Below, piece by piece: positions 36,823-49,247 of a DNA stretch of 64,000 bases. A program made the position numbers and the translations under genes. Position 1 is the first letter of the stretch. Every line of letters begins with the position of its first letter. Origin of the DNA: Paramicrobacterium fandaimingii. Its GTDB lineage: Bacteria > Actinomycetota > Actinomycetes > Actinomycetales > Microbacteriaceae. Location: NCBI RefSeq assembly GCF_011751745.2, contig NZ_CP061170.1:2108001-2172000 (forward strand), in the 5' to 3' direction. Under the pieces are notes generated by a model. The model saw only the letters and a program-made list of their open reading frames with translations, was not told the origin of the DNA and searched no databases.

Positions 36823-37403
36823 GATTGAACCTCCGGATGCTGCCCGACAACGCCATACAGCATCAGCTGGGTGAGCTCGTCATCTGTGAACTCATTTCCG
36901 GTGTTGAATGCCGGAATCGCTGCAGCGAATGCCATCATTCTCACGAGGTGGGCGATGCGCTCTGGCGGAACGTTGAGGCGCTCCGCATCGGGGGCAAGAA
37001 CTTCGGCGATGATCTCGGCGTAGACATGACGGTGTTCCCTCTGGTGGCTGCTGCGCGGGTCGCCGACGAGACCCGCGAGCCTGACCACTCCAGAGAACCG
37101 CTCACGAAGCGTGCGGACGATCTCGAGCAGCTTACGCTCCAGCGGCAGTTCGCGACTGATGTGGGCAAGCCGATTGCGGAATCCGTCGGGGTCGAAGTAT
37201 TTCTCGATTGCCGCGCTGACGATGCTCTCCTTGTCATCGAAGGCGCGAAAAAGGGTCCCCTCGCCGACGCAGGCCGCCTCAGCGATCTGCTTGGAGGTCA
37301 CCGAGGGACCATGCTCGAAGATCAGCGGGATAACGGCATCGAGGATTGATTCTCGTCGCTGCTCCGGCGCCATTGGACTCGCGCGTTTCGTGGTTCCGCT
37401 CAC
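36819..37403 (-). CDS. TetR family transcriptional regulator
   Basis: A 194-residue repressor with an N-terminal helix-turn-helix (about 20-62, TSKQIAEAACVGEGTLFRAF) and a ligand-binding domain. It is the first gene of the tetR-ABC-ABC operon and overlaps the next gene by 4 bases. The GTG at 37401-37403 is preceded by TAGTGT at 6 bases with no Shine-Dalgarno sequence, so leaderless. A perfect 20-bp palindrome just upstream is the likely operator, implying autoregulation and induction of the exporter by its substrate. Confidence 0.92.
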   Translation of the reverse strand: MSGTTKRASPMAPEQRRESILDAVIPLIFEHGPSVTSKQIAEAACVGEGTLFRAFDDKESIVSAAIEKYFDPDGFRNRLAHISRELPLERKLLEIVRTLRERFSGVVRLAGLVGDPRSSHQREHRHVYAEIIAEVLAPDAERLNVPPERIAHLVRMMAFAAAIPAFNTGNEFTDDELTQLMLYGVVGQHPEVQS

Positions 37404-37409
37404 CAGAGA

Positions 37410-37415
37410 ACACTA
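37410..37415 (-). promoter_or_regulatory. Putative -10 of a leaderless tetR-exporter transcript
   Basis: TAGTGT on the minus strand is followed by 6 bases and the GTG of tetR; the operator palindrome is one base upstream of it. Confidence 0.55.
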
Positions 37416-37416
37416 T

Positions 37417-37436
37417 CGGAGTGAGCGCTCACTCCG
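37417..37436. promoter_or_regulatory. Perfect 20-bp palindrome, likely TetR operator
   Basis: The half-site CGGAGTGAGC is followed directly by its exact reverse complement. It occupies the region between -10 and -35 of the tetR-ABC promoter, a place where binding would block RNA polymerase. The GTGAGC half is of the kind often recognised by TetR-family dimers. Confidence 0.8.
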
Positions 37437-37445
37437 CAATCGGGA

Positions 37446-38408
37446 TCACGAGAAGATCGCTGAAATTCTCTCAACCTCCTCCGCCGACGCGCACCAGCTG
37501 GTCGCAGCATCCGCGTTCTGTCTCATCTGCTCCGGCGTTGTCGCTCCGGCAATCACGCTCGTCAGCTGTGGCTGCGCAAGCAACCACCCAAAAGTCGCCT
37601 GCAGCATGCTGATCCCACGCTCCGAACAGAACGCCTCGTACCGATCCATGGCCTCCCACGGTGCGTTCTCGATCACGTGACGACGTTGGCGCATGATGCG
37701 TAAGTTCTCCGGACCGCCTGAGCGGCTGAACTTGCCGGTGAACAGGCCGTTGCTGAGGGGAAAGAACGGCAAGAATCCGAGCCCCGCCCGCCGCACAGCG
37801 GGCAGGAGCTCGCGCTCAGCCTCCCGGGAGGCGAGGTTGTATTCGTTTTGTGACGAGATGAATTTCGTGTTCCCGTTCAGTTCCGCGCGAAGGTCGGCTT
37901 CGATGACCTGCCATGACGCGAGGTTCGAATGCCCGATGTAGCGAACCTTTCCCTCGGAAATCAACTCGTCAAGTGCGCCGAGAGTCTCGGCGATCGGGGT
38001 AATCGGATCGGGCGTGTGGAGCTGGTAGAGGTCGATCCAGTCGGTCTGCAGCCGTCGAAGCGAGGCCTCGACCGCAAGCCGAACGTATCGGCGTGACCCT
38101 TTTGCACCCCACGATGGAAGTCCCACGTCGGCATTCGAATGCCCGAACTTTGTTGCGAGCACGACGTTCTCTCGCCTGCCGCGAAGCGAGGTGCCCATGA
38201 GCGTCTCACTGAGCCCCGGCTCTTTTCCATACATGTCTGCCGTGTCGAAGAAGGTCACGCCGGCGTCGAGCGCAGCATCGATCACGGCGTCCGTTCCCTC
38301 CTGCGTCTCTGTCGCCGTGCCTGCACGGCCGAAGTTGTTGCACCCGAGCCCCGTTGCCGACACCATCAATCCAGAGTGCCCAAGCGGTCTGTAGATCATT
38401 TCAGCCAT
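37446..38408 (-). CDS. Aldo/keto reductase
   Basis: A 320-residue NADPH-dependent oxidoreductase with the full catalytic tetrad: D55 and Y60 (FFDTADMYG), K87 (LATKFG) and H131 (LYQLHTPD). It has the (beta/alpha)8 barrel pattern and a C-terminal cofactor region (SVIAGATTPEQM). ATG at 38406-38408 with TAAGCT at 6 bases upstream and no Shine-Dalgarno sequence. Its stop is 10 bases from the tetR operator, but the genes look functionally separate. Divergent from the MGMT-like gene. Confidence 0.92.
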   Translation of the reverse strand: MAEMIYRPLGHSGLMVSATGLGCNNFGRAGTATETQEGTDAVIDAALDAGVTFFDTADMYGKEPGLSETLMGTSLRGRRENVVLATKFGHSNADVGLPSWGAKGSRRYVRLAVEASLRRLQTDWIDLYQLHTPDPITPIAETLGALDELISEGKVRYIGHSNLASWQVIEADLRAELNGNTKFISSQNEYNLASREAERELLPAVRRAGLGFLPFFPLSNGLFTGKFSRSGGPENLRIMRQRRHVIENAPWEAMDRYEAFCSERGISMLQATFGWLLAQPQLTSVIAGATTPEQMRQNADAATSWCASAEEVERISAIFS

Positions 38409-38414
38409 ATCATC

Positions 38415-38420
38415 AGCTTA
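38415..38420 (-). promoter_or_regulatory. Putative -10 of a leaderless aldo/keto reductase transcript
   Basis: TAAGCT on the minus strand is followed by 6 bases and the ATG of the reductase gene. Confidence 0.5.
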
Positions 38421-38498
38421 TCCTCGCCCACAGGCTGCGTGTCGGGGCGGATATCCACAGCTTGCTCCCTCGTCGACTGATGACGCTGCCGCGATGAA

Positions 38499-38504
38499 TA
38501 GCCT
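38499..38504 (+). promoter_or_regulatory. Putative -10 of a leaderless MGMT-like transcript
   Basis: TAGCCT is followed by 6 bases and the ATG at 38511. Confidence 0.5.
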
Positions 38505-38510
38505 GCCGTC

Positions 38511-39017
38511 ATGATTGATCCACCATTCGACATTCCCGAGTATCTTGCCGTCGTTTCGACCCCGATCGGGCGACTGGAACTCCTCAGTGAGGGCCAGACC
38601 GTCACGTGTCTCACCATTGAAGACAACGGCAGCCTCCCCCATGACGACCTGCCCCGTCGCACGAACGATGTGCTTGACGAGGCCGCAACGCAGCTCTGCG
38701 AATACTTTGATGGTTCACGGCAGGAATTCACCGTTCCCTTCACGGCGAATGGCACGCCGTTCCAGCGTGCGGTTTGGGACGGCCTTGCCCTCGTCCCTTA
38801 CGGGTCAGTCGTCAGCTACGCGACTCTCGGCAGCAACGCGGTCGGCACACGCGGCGGGCGAGCGATCGGGCGCGCTGTCGCGTGCACACCTGTGCCGCTG
38901 CTGATTCCCAGTCACCGGGTTGTGTCGGCGACAGGCAAGCTGACGGGGTACACGGGCAGCGCTGGCGTCGCCATCAAGAAATGGCTCATTGAGCACGAAA
39001 GCGCCGACGCGAGCTAA
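38511..39017 (+). CDS. MGMT-like protein lacking the catalytic cysteine
   Basis: A 168-residue homologue of O6-methylguanine-DNA methyltransferase with both the N-terminal domain and the C-terminal DNA-binding domain (FQRAVWDGLALVPYGSVVSY, then RAIGRAV). The active-site motif PCHRV reads PSHRV: S134 replaces the alkyl-accepting cysteine (codon AGT). Alkyl transfer should therefore not occur. Alkyltransferase-like proteins that replace this cysteine with Trp or Ala bind damaged bases and direct other repair, but they usually lack the N-terminal domain. It may be a lesion-binding ATL-type protein or a decaying enzyme. ATG at 38511, probably leaderless. Confidence 0.85.
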   Translation: MIDPPFDIPEYLAVVSTPIGRLELLSEGQTVTCLTIEDNGSLPHDDLPRRTNDVLDEAATQLCEYFDGSRQEFTVPFTANGTPFQRAVWDGLALVPYGSVVSYATLGSNAVGTRGGRAIGRAVACTPVPLLIPSHRVVSATGKLTGYTGSAGVAIKKWLIEHESADAS

Positions 39018-39043
39018 CCGGTGACGATCAGTCTCCAGTCCGC

Positions 39044-39784
39044 CTACACGATCAGGGCGATCTCGTCCTCTGTCCGCTCAAGTCTCCATCCGGAGGCAGC
39101 GGCCCACTCGACAAGGGCGTCAAGGTCCGTGAAGTCCCGTTCCGCGCAGATCACTGCGCGAGCGAACTCCCCTTTTGCCTTCTTGTTGAAGTGGTTGAGC
39201 GCACGACGTCTGCCATCAGAACCTGTTGTGAGCACACGCACGTAGTACGAGCCCACACGATCGGGCGCGGCCCCTAACTCGGCGTATCCCTCAGACCGCA
39301 TGTCGATGATCAGGTCGTTTCGCTCGGCAAGGAGCGCGCGCAGGGAGTCTCGCCAATGCTTCTTCAGGGACAGACCGGGAATGCGACTGGACTGTGAGAG
39401 CCGGTATGCCGGAATTGGATCCAGCGCATGAACGAGCCCAAAAAGGGCCGAGTGAATGACAACGTGCCTATCGGCGAACGCCCGTTGAGACGGAGTGAGA
39501 GTCTCGCTGTCGAGTGCTTCGAAGAGCACGCCCGTATACCGGTCGAGGGCGGGCATGGTGGGAGCATCGAGCAGCCGCCCGTTGATGTCGACCTCACCGC
39601 GCTGCTTCGGCCCCAGCTTGAGTGCCGAGACCATCGCCTCGGGAGTCTTCGCCAATTCGGTCAGAGCGTCGAGCAGCGCAGAGCGATGCGCAGCCAACTC
39701 GGGGAACCGAAGCGCCTGTGCAGACAGCGAAAGCCCCGTGCCACCTGCTCTCTTCGTCTCAGACGGAGGGAGCAGGATCAGCAC
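39044..39784 (-). CDS. yaaA: YaaA family peroxide stress protein
   Basis: A 246-residue protein of the YaaA/DUF328 family, which in E. coli lowers intracellular free iron and protects from peroxide. It starts VLILLPPSETKR and contains FNKKAKGEFARAV near the C-terminus, both family signatures. The GTG at 39782-39784 fits the family; the open frame 42 codons further upstream reads into atpC and is rejected. It lies 31 bases downstream of atpC, so it may be transcribed by read-through from the ATP synthase operon. Confidence 0.88.
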   Translation of the reverse strand: MLILLPPSETKRAGGTGLSLSAQALRFPELAAHRSALLDALTELAKTPEAMVSALKLGPKQRGEVDINGRLLDAPTMPALDRYTGVLFEALDSETLTPSQRAFADRHVVIHSALFGLVHALDPIPAYRLSQSSRIPGLSLKKHWRDSLRALLAERNDLIIDMRSEGYAELGAAPDRVGSYYVRVLTTGSDGRRRALNHFNKKAKGEFARAVICAERDFTDLDALVEWAAASGWRLERTEDEIALIV

Positions 39785-39815
39785 GGGGCGTTCGAATGAA
39801 GAGAGATGCGGAGAG

Positions 39816-40085
39816 CTATTTGACCAGCGTCGCGTTGCCCGCGACAACGGTGACTGTGTCGTTCTCGACAGAGAGAAAACCGTCATCGGCCTTCGCCGTG
39901 ACTTTCTCACCGGTTGTCGTGGTCACGCGCACCTCGCCTGTGGCGAGGATCGCGAGCATCGGCTCGTGACCGGCAAGGATCCCGATCTCGCCCTCGACGG
40001 TCTTTGCGATGATCTGCGAGGCTGCGCCCGACCACACTTCGTGGTCGGCCGCGACGACGCTGACCTGCAGCGAACGACTCGCCAT
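39816..40085 (-). CDS. atpC: ATP synthase epsilon subunit
   Basis: The epsilon subunit of F1, 89 residues, consisting mainly of the N-terminal beta-sandwich (LQVSVVAADHEVWSGAA, GEIGILAGHEPML) with little or no C-terminal helical domain. Such short forms are found in related actinobacteria. The ATG at 40083-40085 lies two bases after the atpD stop with AAGGAG before it, so the longer upstream start is rejected. Last gene of the atp operon. Confidence 0.93.
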   Translation of the reverse strand: MASRSLQVSVVAADHEVWSGAASQIIAKTVEGEIGILAGHEPMLAILATGEVRVTTTTGEKVTAKADDGFLSVENDTVTVVAGNATLVK

Positions 40086-40087
40086 GA

Positions 40088-42480
<2,393 letters not shown>

Positions 42481-42483
42481 AGA

Positions 42484-44112
42484 TTATCGACGTCCCTTGA
42501 CGATCTTCTCTTGGTTGACGTCTTCTTCGGGGAGCTCCTCGACAACCTCGCTCGAGAGCGACTCGCCCTCACCTGTCTGGAACTCCGAGAGGAACGTGTC
42601 AACAGACGACTCGAGGCTCTCAACGACCTCGTCTGTGAGTTTGTTGGTCTCGCGCAGCTGGTCGAGCACGTTCGTGTTGCGGCGAACATAGTCAAGGAGC
42701 TCACGCTCGAAGCGCAGCACGTCTTCGACGGGAACCGTGTCGAGCTTGCCCTTCGTGCCTGCCCAGATCGACACGACCTGCTCTTCGACCGGGTACGGCG
42801 AATACTGCGGCTGCTTGAGCAGCTCGGTGAGGCGTGCGCCACGCTCAAGCTGACGGCGGCTGGCCGCATCGAGGTCGGAGGCGAACATGGCGAAAGCCTG
42901 CAGCGAACGGTACTGCGCAAGCTCAAGCTTCAGTGTTCCCGAAACCGTCTTGATGCTCTTGACCTGAGCGTCGCCACCCACACGCGACACCGAGATTCCG
43001 ACGTCGACGGCCGGGCGCTGGTTTGCGTTGAATAGGTCGGACTGAAGGAAGATCTGCCCGTCTGTGATGGAGATCACGTTTGTCGGAATGTATGCCGACA
43101 CGTCGTTCGCCTTGGTCTCGATGATCGGAAGACCCGTCATCGAGCCGGCACCGAGCTCATCCGAGAGCTTTGCACAGCGCTCGAGGAGGCGAGAGTGCAG
43201 GTAGAAGACGTCACCGGGGTATGCTTCGCGGCCCGGCGGGCGGCGCAGAAGCAGCGAAACTGCACGGTAGGCTTCTGCCTGCTTTGACAGGTCATCGAAG
43301 ATGATGAGCACGTGCTTGCCGCCGTACATCCAGTGCTGGCCGATTGCCGAACCCGTGTAGGGGGCAAGGTACTTGAAGCCAGCGGGGTCGGATGCCGGTG
43401 AGGCAACGATCGTCGTGTACTCGAGTGCGCCAGCCTCTTCCAGCGCGCCCTTGACCGATGCGATCGTCGAGCCCTTCTGACCGACGGCGACGTAGATGCA
43501 GCGAACCTGCTTGTCGGGGTCGCCCGACTCCCAGTTGTCCTTCTGGTTGATGATCGTGTCGATCGCAAGAGCGGTCTTGCCGGTCTGGCGGTCGCCGATG
43601 ATCAGCTGGCGCTGGCCGCGGCCGACGGGAATCATGGCGTCGATCGCCTTGACACCGGTCTGAAGCGGCTCGTGCACGCTCTTACGCTGCATCACGCCAG
43701 GAGCCTGAAGCTCAAGTTCGCGACGCCCCTCGGTTGCAATTTCACCGAGGCCATCAATGGCATTGCCGAGCGGGTCGACAACGCGACCAAGGTAGCCGTC
43801 GCCAACGGGAACCGAGAGAACCTCGCCCGTTCGAGTAACTTCCATGCCCTCGACGATCCCGGAGAATTCACCGAGGACGATCGCGCCAATCTGGTCTTCT
43901 TCGAGGTTCTGCGCGAGCCCGAGCGTGCCGTCCGCGAAGCGGATGAGCTCGTTTGCCATCACGCCAGGCAGTCCCTCGACGTGCGCGATTCCGTCACCGG
44001 CATCGGTGACGTAGCCAACCTCAGTCTTCGATGCCTTGTCGGGCTCGTATGCCGAGACGAAGTCCTTGAGAGCATCCCGGATTTCATCGGGGCTGATCGT
44101 AAGTTCTGCCAT
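42484..44112 (-). CDS. atpA: ATP synthase alpha subunit
   Basis: The non-catalytic nucleotide-binding F1 subunit, 542 residues. P-loop GDRQTGKT at 173-180; also [19 protein letters not shown]. The C-terminus carries an acidic tail typical of actinobacteria. ATG at 44110-44112, in a 52-base gap after atpH. Confidence 0.98.
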   Translation of the reverse strand: MAELTISPDEIRDALKDFVSAYEPDKASKTEVGYVTDAGDGIAHVEGLPGVMANELIRFADGTLGLAQNLEEDQIGAIVLGEFSGIVEGMEVTRTGEVLSVPVGDGYLGRVVDPLGNAIDGLGEIATEGRRELELQAPGVMQRKSVHEPLQTGVKAIDAMIPVGRGQRQLIIGDRQTGKTALAIDTIINQKDNWESGDPDKQVRCIYVAVGQKGSTIASVKGALEEAGALEYTTIVASPASDPAGFKYLAPYTGSAIGQHWMYGGKHVLIIFDDLSKQAEAYRAVSLLLRRPPGREAYPGDVFYLHSRLLERCAKLSDELGAGSMTGLPIIETKANDVSAYIPTNVISITDGQIFLQSDLFNANQRPAVDVGISVSRVGGDAQVKSIKTVSGTLKLELAQYRSLQAFAMFASDLDAASRRQLERGARLTELLKQPQYSPYPVEEQVVSIWAGTKGKLDTVPVEDVLRFERELLDYVRRNTNVLDQLRETNKLTDEVVESLESSVDTFLSEFQTGEGESLSSEVVEELPEEDVNQEKIVKGRR

Positions 44113-44164
44113 CTTCTTCCCTATCTGTGCCGGGGATGTTCCCCGATAAGTGTATGAAACCGGT

Positions 44165-44959
44165 CTATCCGGCGAGCTTGAGTTTCAGGTCGCTCAGTCG
44201 CGAGGAAAGGCTCGCGTCAATGACATCGTCACCCGCTTGAATGCGCATTCCGCCAATGAGCGTTGGGTCGACAACGAGATTGAACGTCACGTCGCGGCCG
44301 TATGTCGACGACAGACGTTCCCGAAGCCGATCGAGCTGAGCATCGTCGAGCGTGCCAGCGCTCGTGACTGTCGCCACGATGCGGCCGCGCTGGTCAGCAA
44401 CGACCGATGCGGCATCGCGCAGGAGCTTTCCGATACGACGGCCGCGAGGCTGCTGGAGCAGACGCGACACGATGATCACTGTGGCTTCTGACGCCTTGCC
44501 GCTCAACAGCCGCGTGACGACATCCGCCTTGCGCGCTGGGTCGCCGAGCTTCGAACTCAGCGCCAACTCAAGCTCCGCGTTGCTCGTCACGACTTGCCCG
44601 AACTGAAACAGCTCCGACTCAATCGCCGCATCGCCCGACCCAACAGCCGCCGCACGAATGCCGAGTTCTTCGACAGCCGCAAGCAGGTCATCGGCAGATG
44701 ACCATCGGGCACCGGCAACAGTCTCGAGAAGCGACGCCACCGTGGCGTCGACGCGACCGCTGAAGACGCGTCCGAGCACCTGCTTCTTGGTCTCGGTGCT
44801 TTCGGCAGGGTCCGCGATCAGCGTGCGCAACTGCGCAGAATCGCCAAGAACGTGGCCTGCGTCGAGCAGAGACGCCGCGGACGAGAGGTCGACGGAATCG
44901 GCGACGGCGCCCAGCGCCGCTACCGACTGAGCGAGTGCTTCTCTTGTTGCGCTACCCAT
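44165..44959 (-). CDS. atpH: ATP synthase delta subunit
   Basis: Connects F1 to the peripheral stalk. At 264 residues it is clearly longer than the 170-180 residues of typical delta; about 85 extra residues precede the standard OSCP/delta domain (C-terminal part with [20 protein letters not shown] and [18 protein letters not shown]). Unlike mycobacteria, atpF and atpH are not fused here. It starts 6 bases after atpF. Confidence 0.93.
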   Translation of the reverse strand: MGSATREALAQSVAALGAVADSVDLSSAASLLDAGHVLGDSAQLRTLIADPAESTETKKQVLGRVFSGRVDATVASLLETVAGARWSSADDLLAAVEELGIRAAAVGSGDAAIESELFQFGQVVTSNAELELALSSKLGDPARKADVVTRLLSGKASEATVIIVSRLLQQPRGRRIGKLLRDAASVVADQRGRIVATVTSAGTLDDAQLDRLRERLSSTYGRDVTFNLVVDPTLIGGMRIQAGDDVIDASLSSRLSDLKLKLAG

Positions 44960-44965
44960 TGCGGA

Positions 44966-45529
44966 TTACTTGTTCCCTGCTGTTGTCTTCTCGGATTCCT
45001 CAAGGTCCTTGAGGAATCGATCCACGACCGCGGTTGCCTTCTTGTCGTCGTTCAGCGACTCGCCAATGACATTGCTGGCCAGTCCGAGTGCAAGCGAACC
45101 GACTTCGCTACGCAGCGAAACCAGTGCCGACTGACGCTCGGCCTCGATCTGCGCGTGAGCGCTCGTCGTGATGCGAGTCGCTTCCTCGGTTGCCTGGTCC
45201 TTCGCCTCGGTCACGATCTTCTTGCCGTCTTCCCGAGCACCCTCGCGAATGCGACCGGCTTCAGCGCGGGCGTCGGCAAGTTGAGCCGTGTATTCCTCGA
45301 GTGCCGCCTCTGCCTTGCGCTGCGCCTCATCGGCCTTGGCGATGTTGCCCTCGATCGCTGCGCCACGTTCGTCAAGCATCACGTAGAGCTTGGGAAGGAC
45401 GACCTTCCAGAACACGACGAGAACGATAACGAAGCACACAGCCGACCAGATGATGTCGTACGTCGCCGGGAGAATGGGGTTATGTGCTGCCCCGTCCTCG
45501 GCCGCCGTCACAAATGTGTTCAGCATCAT
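44966..45529 (-). CDS. atpF: ATP synthase b subunit
   Basis: Peripheral stalk subunit, 187 residues: a membrane helix (about 27-46) and a long charged coiled coil (about 50-165). It has an N-terminal extension of about 25 residues before the helix. ATG at 45527-45529. Confidence 0.95.
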   Translation of the reverse strand: MMLNTFVTAAEDGAAHNPILPATYDIIWSAVCFVIVLVVFWKVVLPKLYVMLDERGAAIEGNIAKADEAQRKAEAALEEYTAQLADARAEAGRIREGAREDGKKIVTEAKDQATEEATRITTSAHAQIEAERQSALVSLRSEVGSLALGLASNVIGESLNDDKKATAVVDRFLKDLEESEKTTAGNK

Positions 45530-45555
45530 TCCTCCTTACGAGTGGTGAAAGAGGA

Positions 45556-46628
<1,073 letters not shown>

Positions 46629-46775
46629 AGCGTTCGCTATCAGCGCTATCTCCTGGATTTTCAGAGCAATGAGCAAGGCTCACGCTACGTTCGATCGGTG
46701 GGAAAGACGCCATACCCGGCAGCCGTAGGCACACACCCGGCAGGGAGAATCTCCGTCTACTTTAGCAAACCTTCT

Positions 46776-46801
46776 GGCATTCTACGAATCGTAGAAGTGC
46801 C
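46776..46801. other. Hairpin between atpI and atpB
   Basis: The arms TTCTACG (46780-46786) and CGTAGAA (46790-46796) surround a 3-base loop; GGCA and TGCC extend the stem past a one-base bulge. The element overlaps the stop codon of the atpI-like gene. Only a weak T-run follows, so partial termination, mRNA processing or stability control is plausible. Confidence 0.55.
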
Positions 46802-47247
46802 TATTTATCACGACTTTCATCGTCCGGCAATGTATCGCCGCTCACGTACGGCACCCTCACCTTCGCGACGACAACGCCGTCCACGACGAGCGACCCGATC
46901 ACACCGGCGATCACCGCAAGGAAGAAGATGGTGTCATTCACCCAATCTTGCTGCTTCACAGCCCAAGCGAGAACCAGGAAAACAACGAATTTCACGAGCC
47001 ATCCGCCCATGACTCCCGCGAAAAAGATGGGAACGAAGAGATCACTGCCGGCCTTTCGATTGGCCAACAGGATGCTGACGGCGGTGACGCTCAGAAAGAC
47101 CAGCGCCACAACGGCCCCAAGCAGGGCGCTGATAAGCCCGCGCGATCCATCAACGAAGATGCCGACGACGCCGCCGACAACCGCGATGATCGCGGTGACG
47201 GCCGCTCCCCAGATGAGGCTGGCGCGAAAAACAGGATTGGAGGTCAT
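46801..47247 (-). CDS. AtpI-like membrane protein
   Basis: A 148-residue protein with four membrane helices (about 13-31, 38-60, 72-95 and 106-128) encoded directly upstream of atpB. This position and layout match AtpI-type assembly factors of the c-ring. Its ATG overlaps the wecA stop (ATGA), so its translation is coupled to the glycosyltransferase gene. A hairpin directly after it may separate its expression from the structural atp genes. Confidence 0.75.
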   Translation of the reverse strand: MTSNPVFRASLIWGAAVTAIIAVVGGVVGIFVDGSRGLISALLGAVVALVFLSVTAVSILLANRKAGSDLFVPIFFAGVMGGWLVKFVVFLVLAWAVKQQDWVNDTIFFLAVIAGVIGSLVVDGVVVAKVRVPYVSGDTLPDDESRDK

Positions 47248-48503
47248 GATGATGTCCCTTCGGTGCCCGAAGCGGGATCTGCTTTGTGAGTGTGATTGTC
47301 GGCGACGGCATGGTCTAGCGGGTCGTGCCCTCGCTGCTCGACGCTCGTCTCTTGCTCGGGAGTGAGCTGCGCTGCAACTTCATGCCGTTTGCGCCGCCCG
47401 AGCGGCGCAAACGTTGCGATCGTGCACGCAACGACGCCCGCGAGGAAGAAGACCAACGCGTACCAATAGGAGTCGAAGAGAAAGAGAAAAAGACAGGGCA
47501 CCGAGATGACGACAGTCCACGCATAGAAGATCAGCACCGCGTGCAGCTCGGAGTGGCCCATGTCGATGAGGCGGTGGTGCAGGTGCAGGCGGTCTGCGCT
47601 GAACGGACTCTTTCCCGCACGCAGACGCCGGAACACGGCGAGGCTGAAGTCGACGAGCGGCACAACGAGAATCGTGATCGGCAGGAGCAGCGGGATGAAT
47701 GCTCCGACAAGCTGCGACCCTCCGAGCACACCGCCGTCACCGCCGTTCTCAACCGCGGATGGGTCAATCTGACCGGTGATCGAAATTGCCGACGTCGCCA
47801 TCAGCAGCCCGACAAGGAGTGCGCCTGCATCTCCCATGAACATCTTCGCCGGATGCCAATTCAGCGGCAAAAAACCCGCACAGACGCCGAGCAGCACAGC
47901 CGAGATGAGCAGCGAGAGGTTGAAGTAGTTGTATTGGCTCACCGTGCGAACCAGCAGGTAGCCGTAGACGAAGAACACGCCGTTGGCGATGAGCGCAACG
48001 CCGCCGACCAGTCCGTCAAGACCGTCGATGAAGTTGACCGCGTTCATGACGAGCACAATCGTGAACACGGTGAGGATGAACGACATCCAGCTCGAACCGA
48101 CAGTTCGTCCCGCGATCGGAAGGGAGTAGATCTGCACGCCGAGCCACGCGATCAGGCCGGCAGCGAGAAACTGCCCTGCAAGCTTGATCATCCAGTCGAG
48201 GTCGATCAGATCATCGACGATCCCGAGCACGACGATCAGAAGCGTCGCCCCGAGGATCGCGAGGATCGGCCCCGGCTCATCGAAAATCACCCCGAAGAAC
48301 GGGTTGAAGGATGCGATCAGCATCGCGGCCGCCACCCCGAAGAACATCGCCACTCCCCCGAGGCGCGGCGTTGGTCGCGAGTGCATGTCGCGCTCTCGGA
48401 TGGGCGGATACAGCTTGAAGCGCAGAGCGATCCTATAGACCGCCAGTGAGAGCACCCACGTGATGATCATGGCCGCAAGGGCAATGAGCGCATACTGACG
48501 CAT
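47244..48503 (-). CDS. wecA: Undecaprenyl-phosphate glycosyl-1-phosphate transferase (WecA/TagO/MraY family)
   Basis: Transfers a sugar-1-phosphate, probably GlcNAc-1-P, to undecaprenyl or decaprenyl phosphate to start envelope polysaccharide synthesis. The 419-residue protein has about 11 membrane helices, the DD motif GIVDDLIDLDW, NFIDGLDGLVGG, FMGDAGALL and the HLHHRL motif typical of the WecA branch. ATG at 48501-48503. It lies between sua5 and atpI as in mycobacteria, where the homologue is named rfe/wecA. Confidence 0.9.
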   Translation of the reverse strand: MRQYALIALAAMIITWVLSLAVYRIALRFKLYPPIRERDMHSRPTPRLGGVAMFFGVAAAMLIASFNPFFGVIFDEPGPILAILGATLLIVVLGIVDDLIDLDWMIKLAGQFLAAGLIAWLGVQIYSLPIAGRTVGSSWMSFILTVFTIVLVMNAVNFIDGLDGLVGGVALIANGVFFVYGYLLVRTVSQYNYFNLSLLISAVLLGVCAGFLPLNWHPAKMFMGDAGALLVGLLMATSAISITGQIDPSAVENGGDGGVLGGSQLVGAFIPLLLPITILVVPLVDFSLAVFRRLRAGKSPFSADRLHLHHRLIDMGHSELHAVLIFYAWTVVISVPCLFLFLFDSYWYALVFFLAGVVACTIATFAPLGRRKRHEVAAQLTPEQETSVEQRGHDPLDHAVADNHTHKADPASGTEGTSS

Positions 48504-48511
48504 GAACCGTC

Positions 48512-49171
48512 CTAGTCGTTCGCAAGGCGGTCGCCGAGGACCTCACGAAGCTGTTCGCGCGAGATGACGCCCTCGCGGAGAATTGTCGCCTGACCATCAT
48601 CGATGGTGAGCGCCGTTGCGTCCACGATCGTCGACGGAATGCTCTTTCCGTCACCGGCATCCAGATATACCTCGACGCTCTCACCGAGCATCTCACGAGC
48701 AGCATCCGCCGACTCTGCCGGAGGGAGCCCGGTTTTGTTCGCGCTGGAGACTGCAAGCGGCCCGCTCTCGCGCAGGAGCTCAAGTGTGATCGCGTTGTCG
48801 GGCATTCGCAGGGCGACAGTGCCGTCTGTCTCGCCCAGATCCCACACAAGCGACTGCTGAGCGGGAAGGATGACCGTGAGCCCTCCAGGCCAGAACTCCT
48901 CGACAAGTCTGGTCACGAGTTCGGGCACGACAGATGCGAGCGCCGTCAGCGTGTCTGTTCCCGAGACGAGAACGGGCGGCGGCTGCTGTCGTGTGCGCCC
49001 CTTCGCGTCGAGAAGGCGCTGAACCGCTGCAGGGTTGAATGCGTCAGCGGCGATCCCGTAGACAGTGTCAGTGGGGAGCACGACGAGCTCGCCGCGACCA
49101 AGCGTGGTGCGCGCGAGCCGCATTCCGGTGAGAAGCTCTGAATCGACAGAGCAGTCGTAGACGTTCGACAT
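48512..49171 (-). CDS. L-threonylcarbamoyladenylate synthase (Sua5/YrdC/YciO family)
   Basis: Makes the TC-AMP intermediate for t6A tRNA modification from threonine, bicarbonate and ATP. 219 residues with LPTDTVYGIAADAFNP, the LLDAKGR motif, RMPDN and SSANKTGLP. ATG at 49169-49171, preceded by a perfect -10 hexamer TACAAT at 8 bases. Its own promoter makes sense because the upstream prmC gene is separated from it by a decayed permease fragment. Confidence 0.92.
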   Translation of the reverse strand: MSNVYDCSVDSELLTGMRLARTTLGRGELVVLPTDTVYGIAADAFNPAAVQRLLDAKGRTRQQPPPVLVSGTDTLTALASVVPELVTRLVEEFWPGGLTVILPAQQSLVWDLGETDGTVALRMPDNAITLELLRESGPLAVSSANKTGLPPAESADAAREMLGESVEVYLDAGDGKSIPSTIVDATALTIDDGQATILREGVISREQLREVLGDRLAND

Positions 49172-49179
49172 CGCCTGCG

Positions 49180-49185
49180 ATTGTA
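49180..49185 (-). promoter_or_regulatory. Putative -10 of the sua5 promoter
   Basis: TACAAT on the minus strand lies 8 bases before the ATG, so the transcript would have almost no leader. Confidence 0.5.
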
Positions 49186-49247
49186 TCGCGACGCCAGTGT
49201 GAGAATGCCGCGCACGTCGCGCACCGGCATCCTCATCCCCGTCACCG

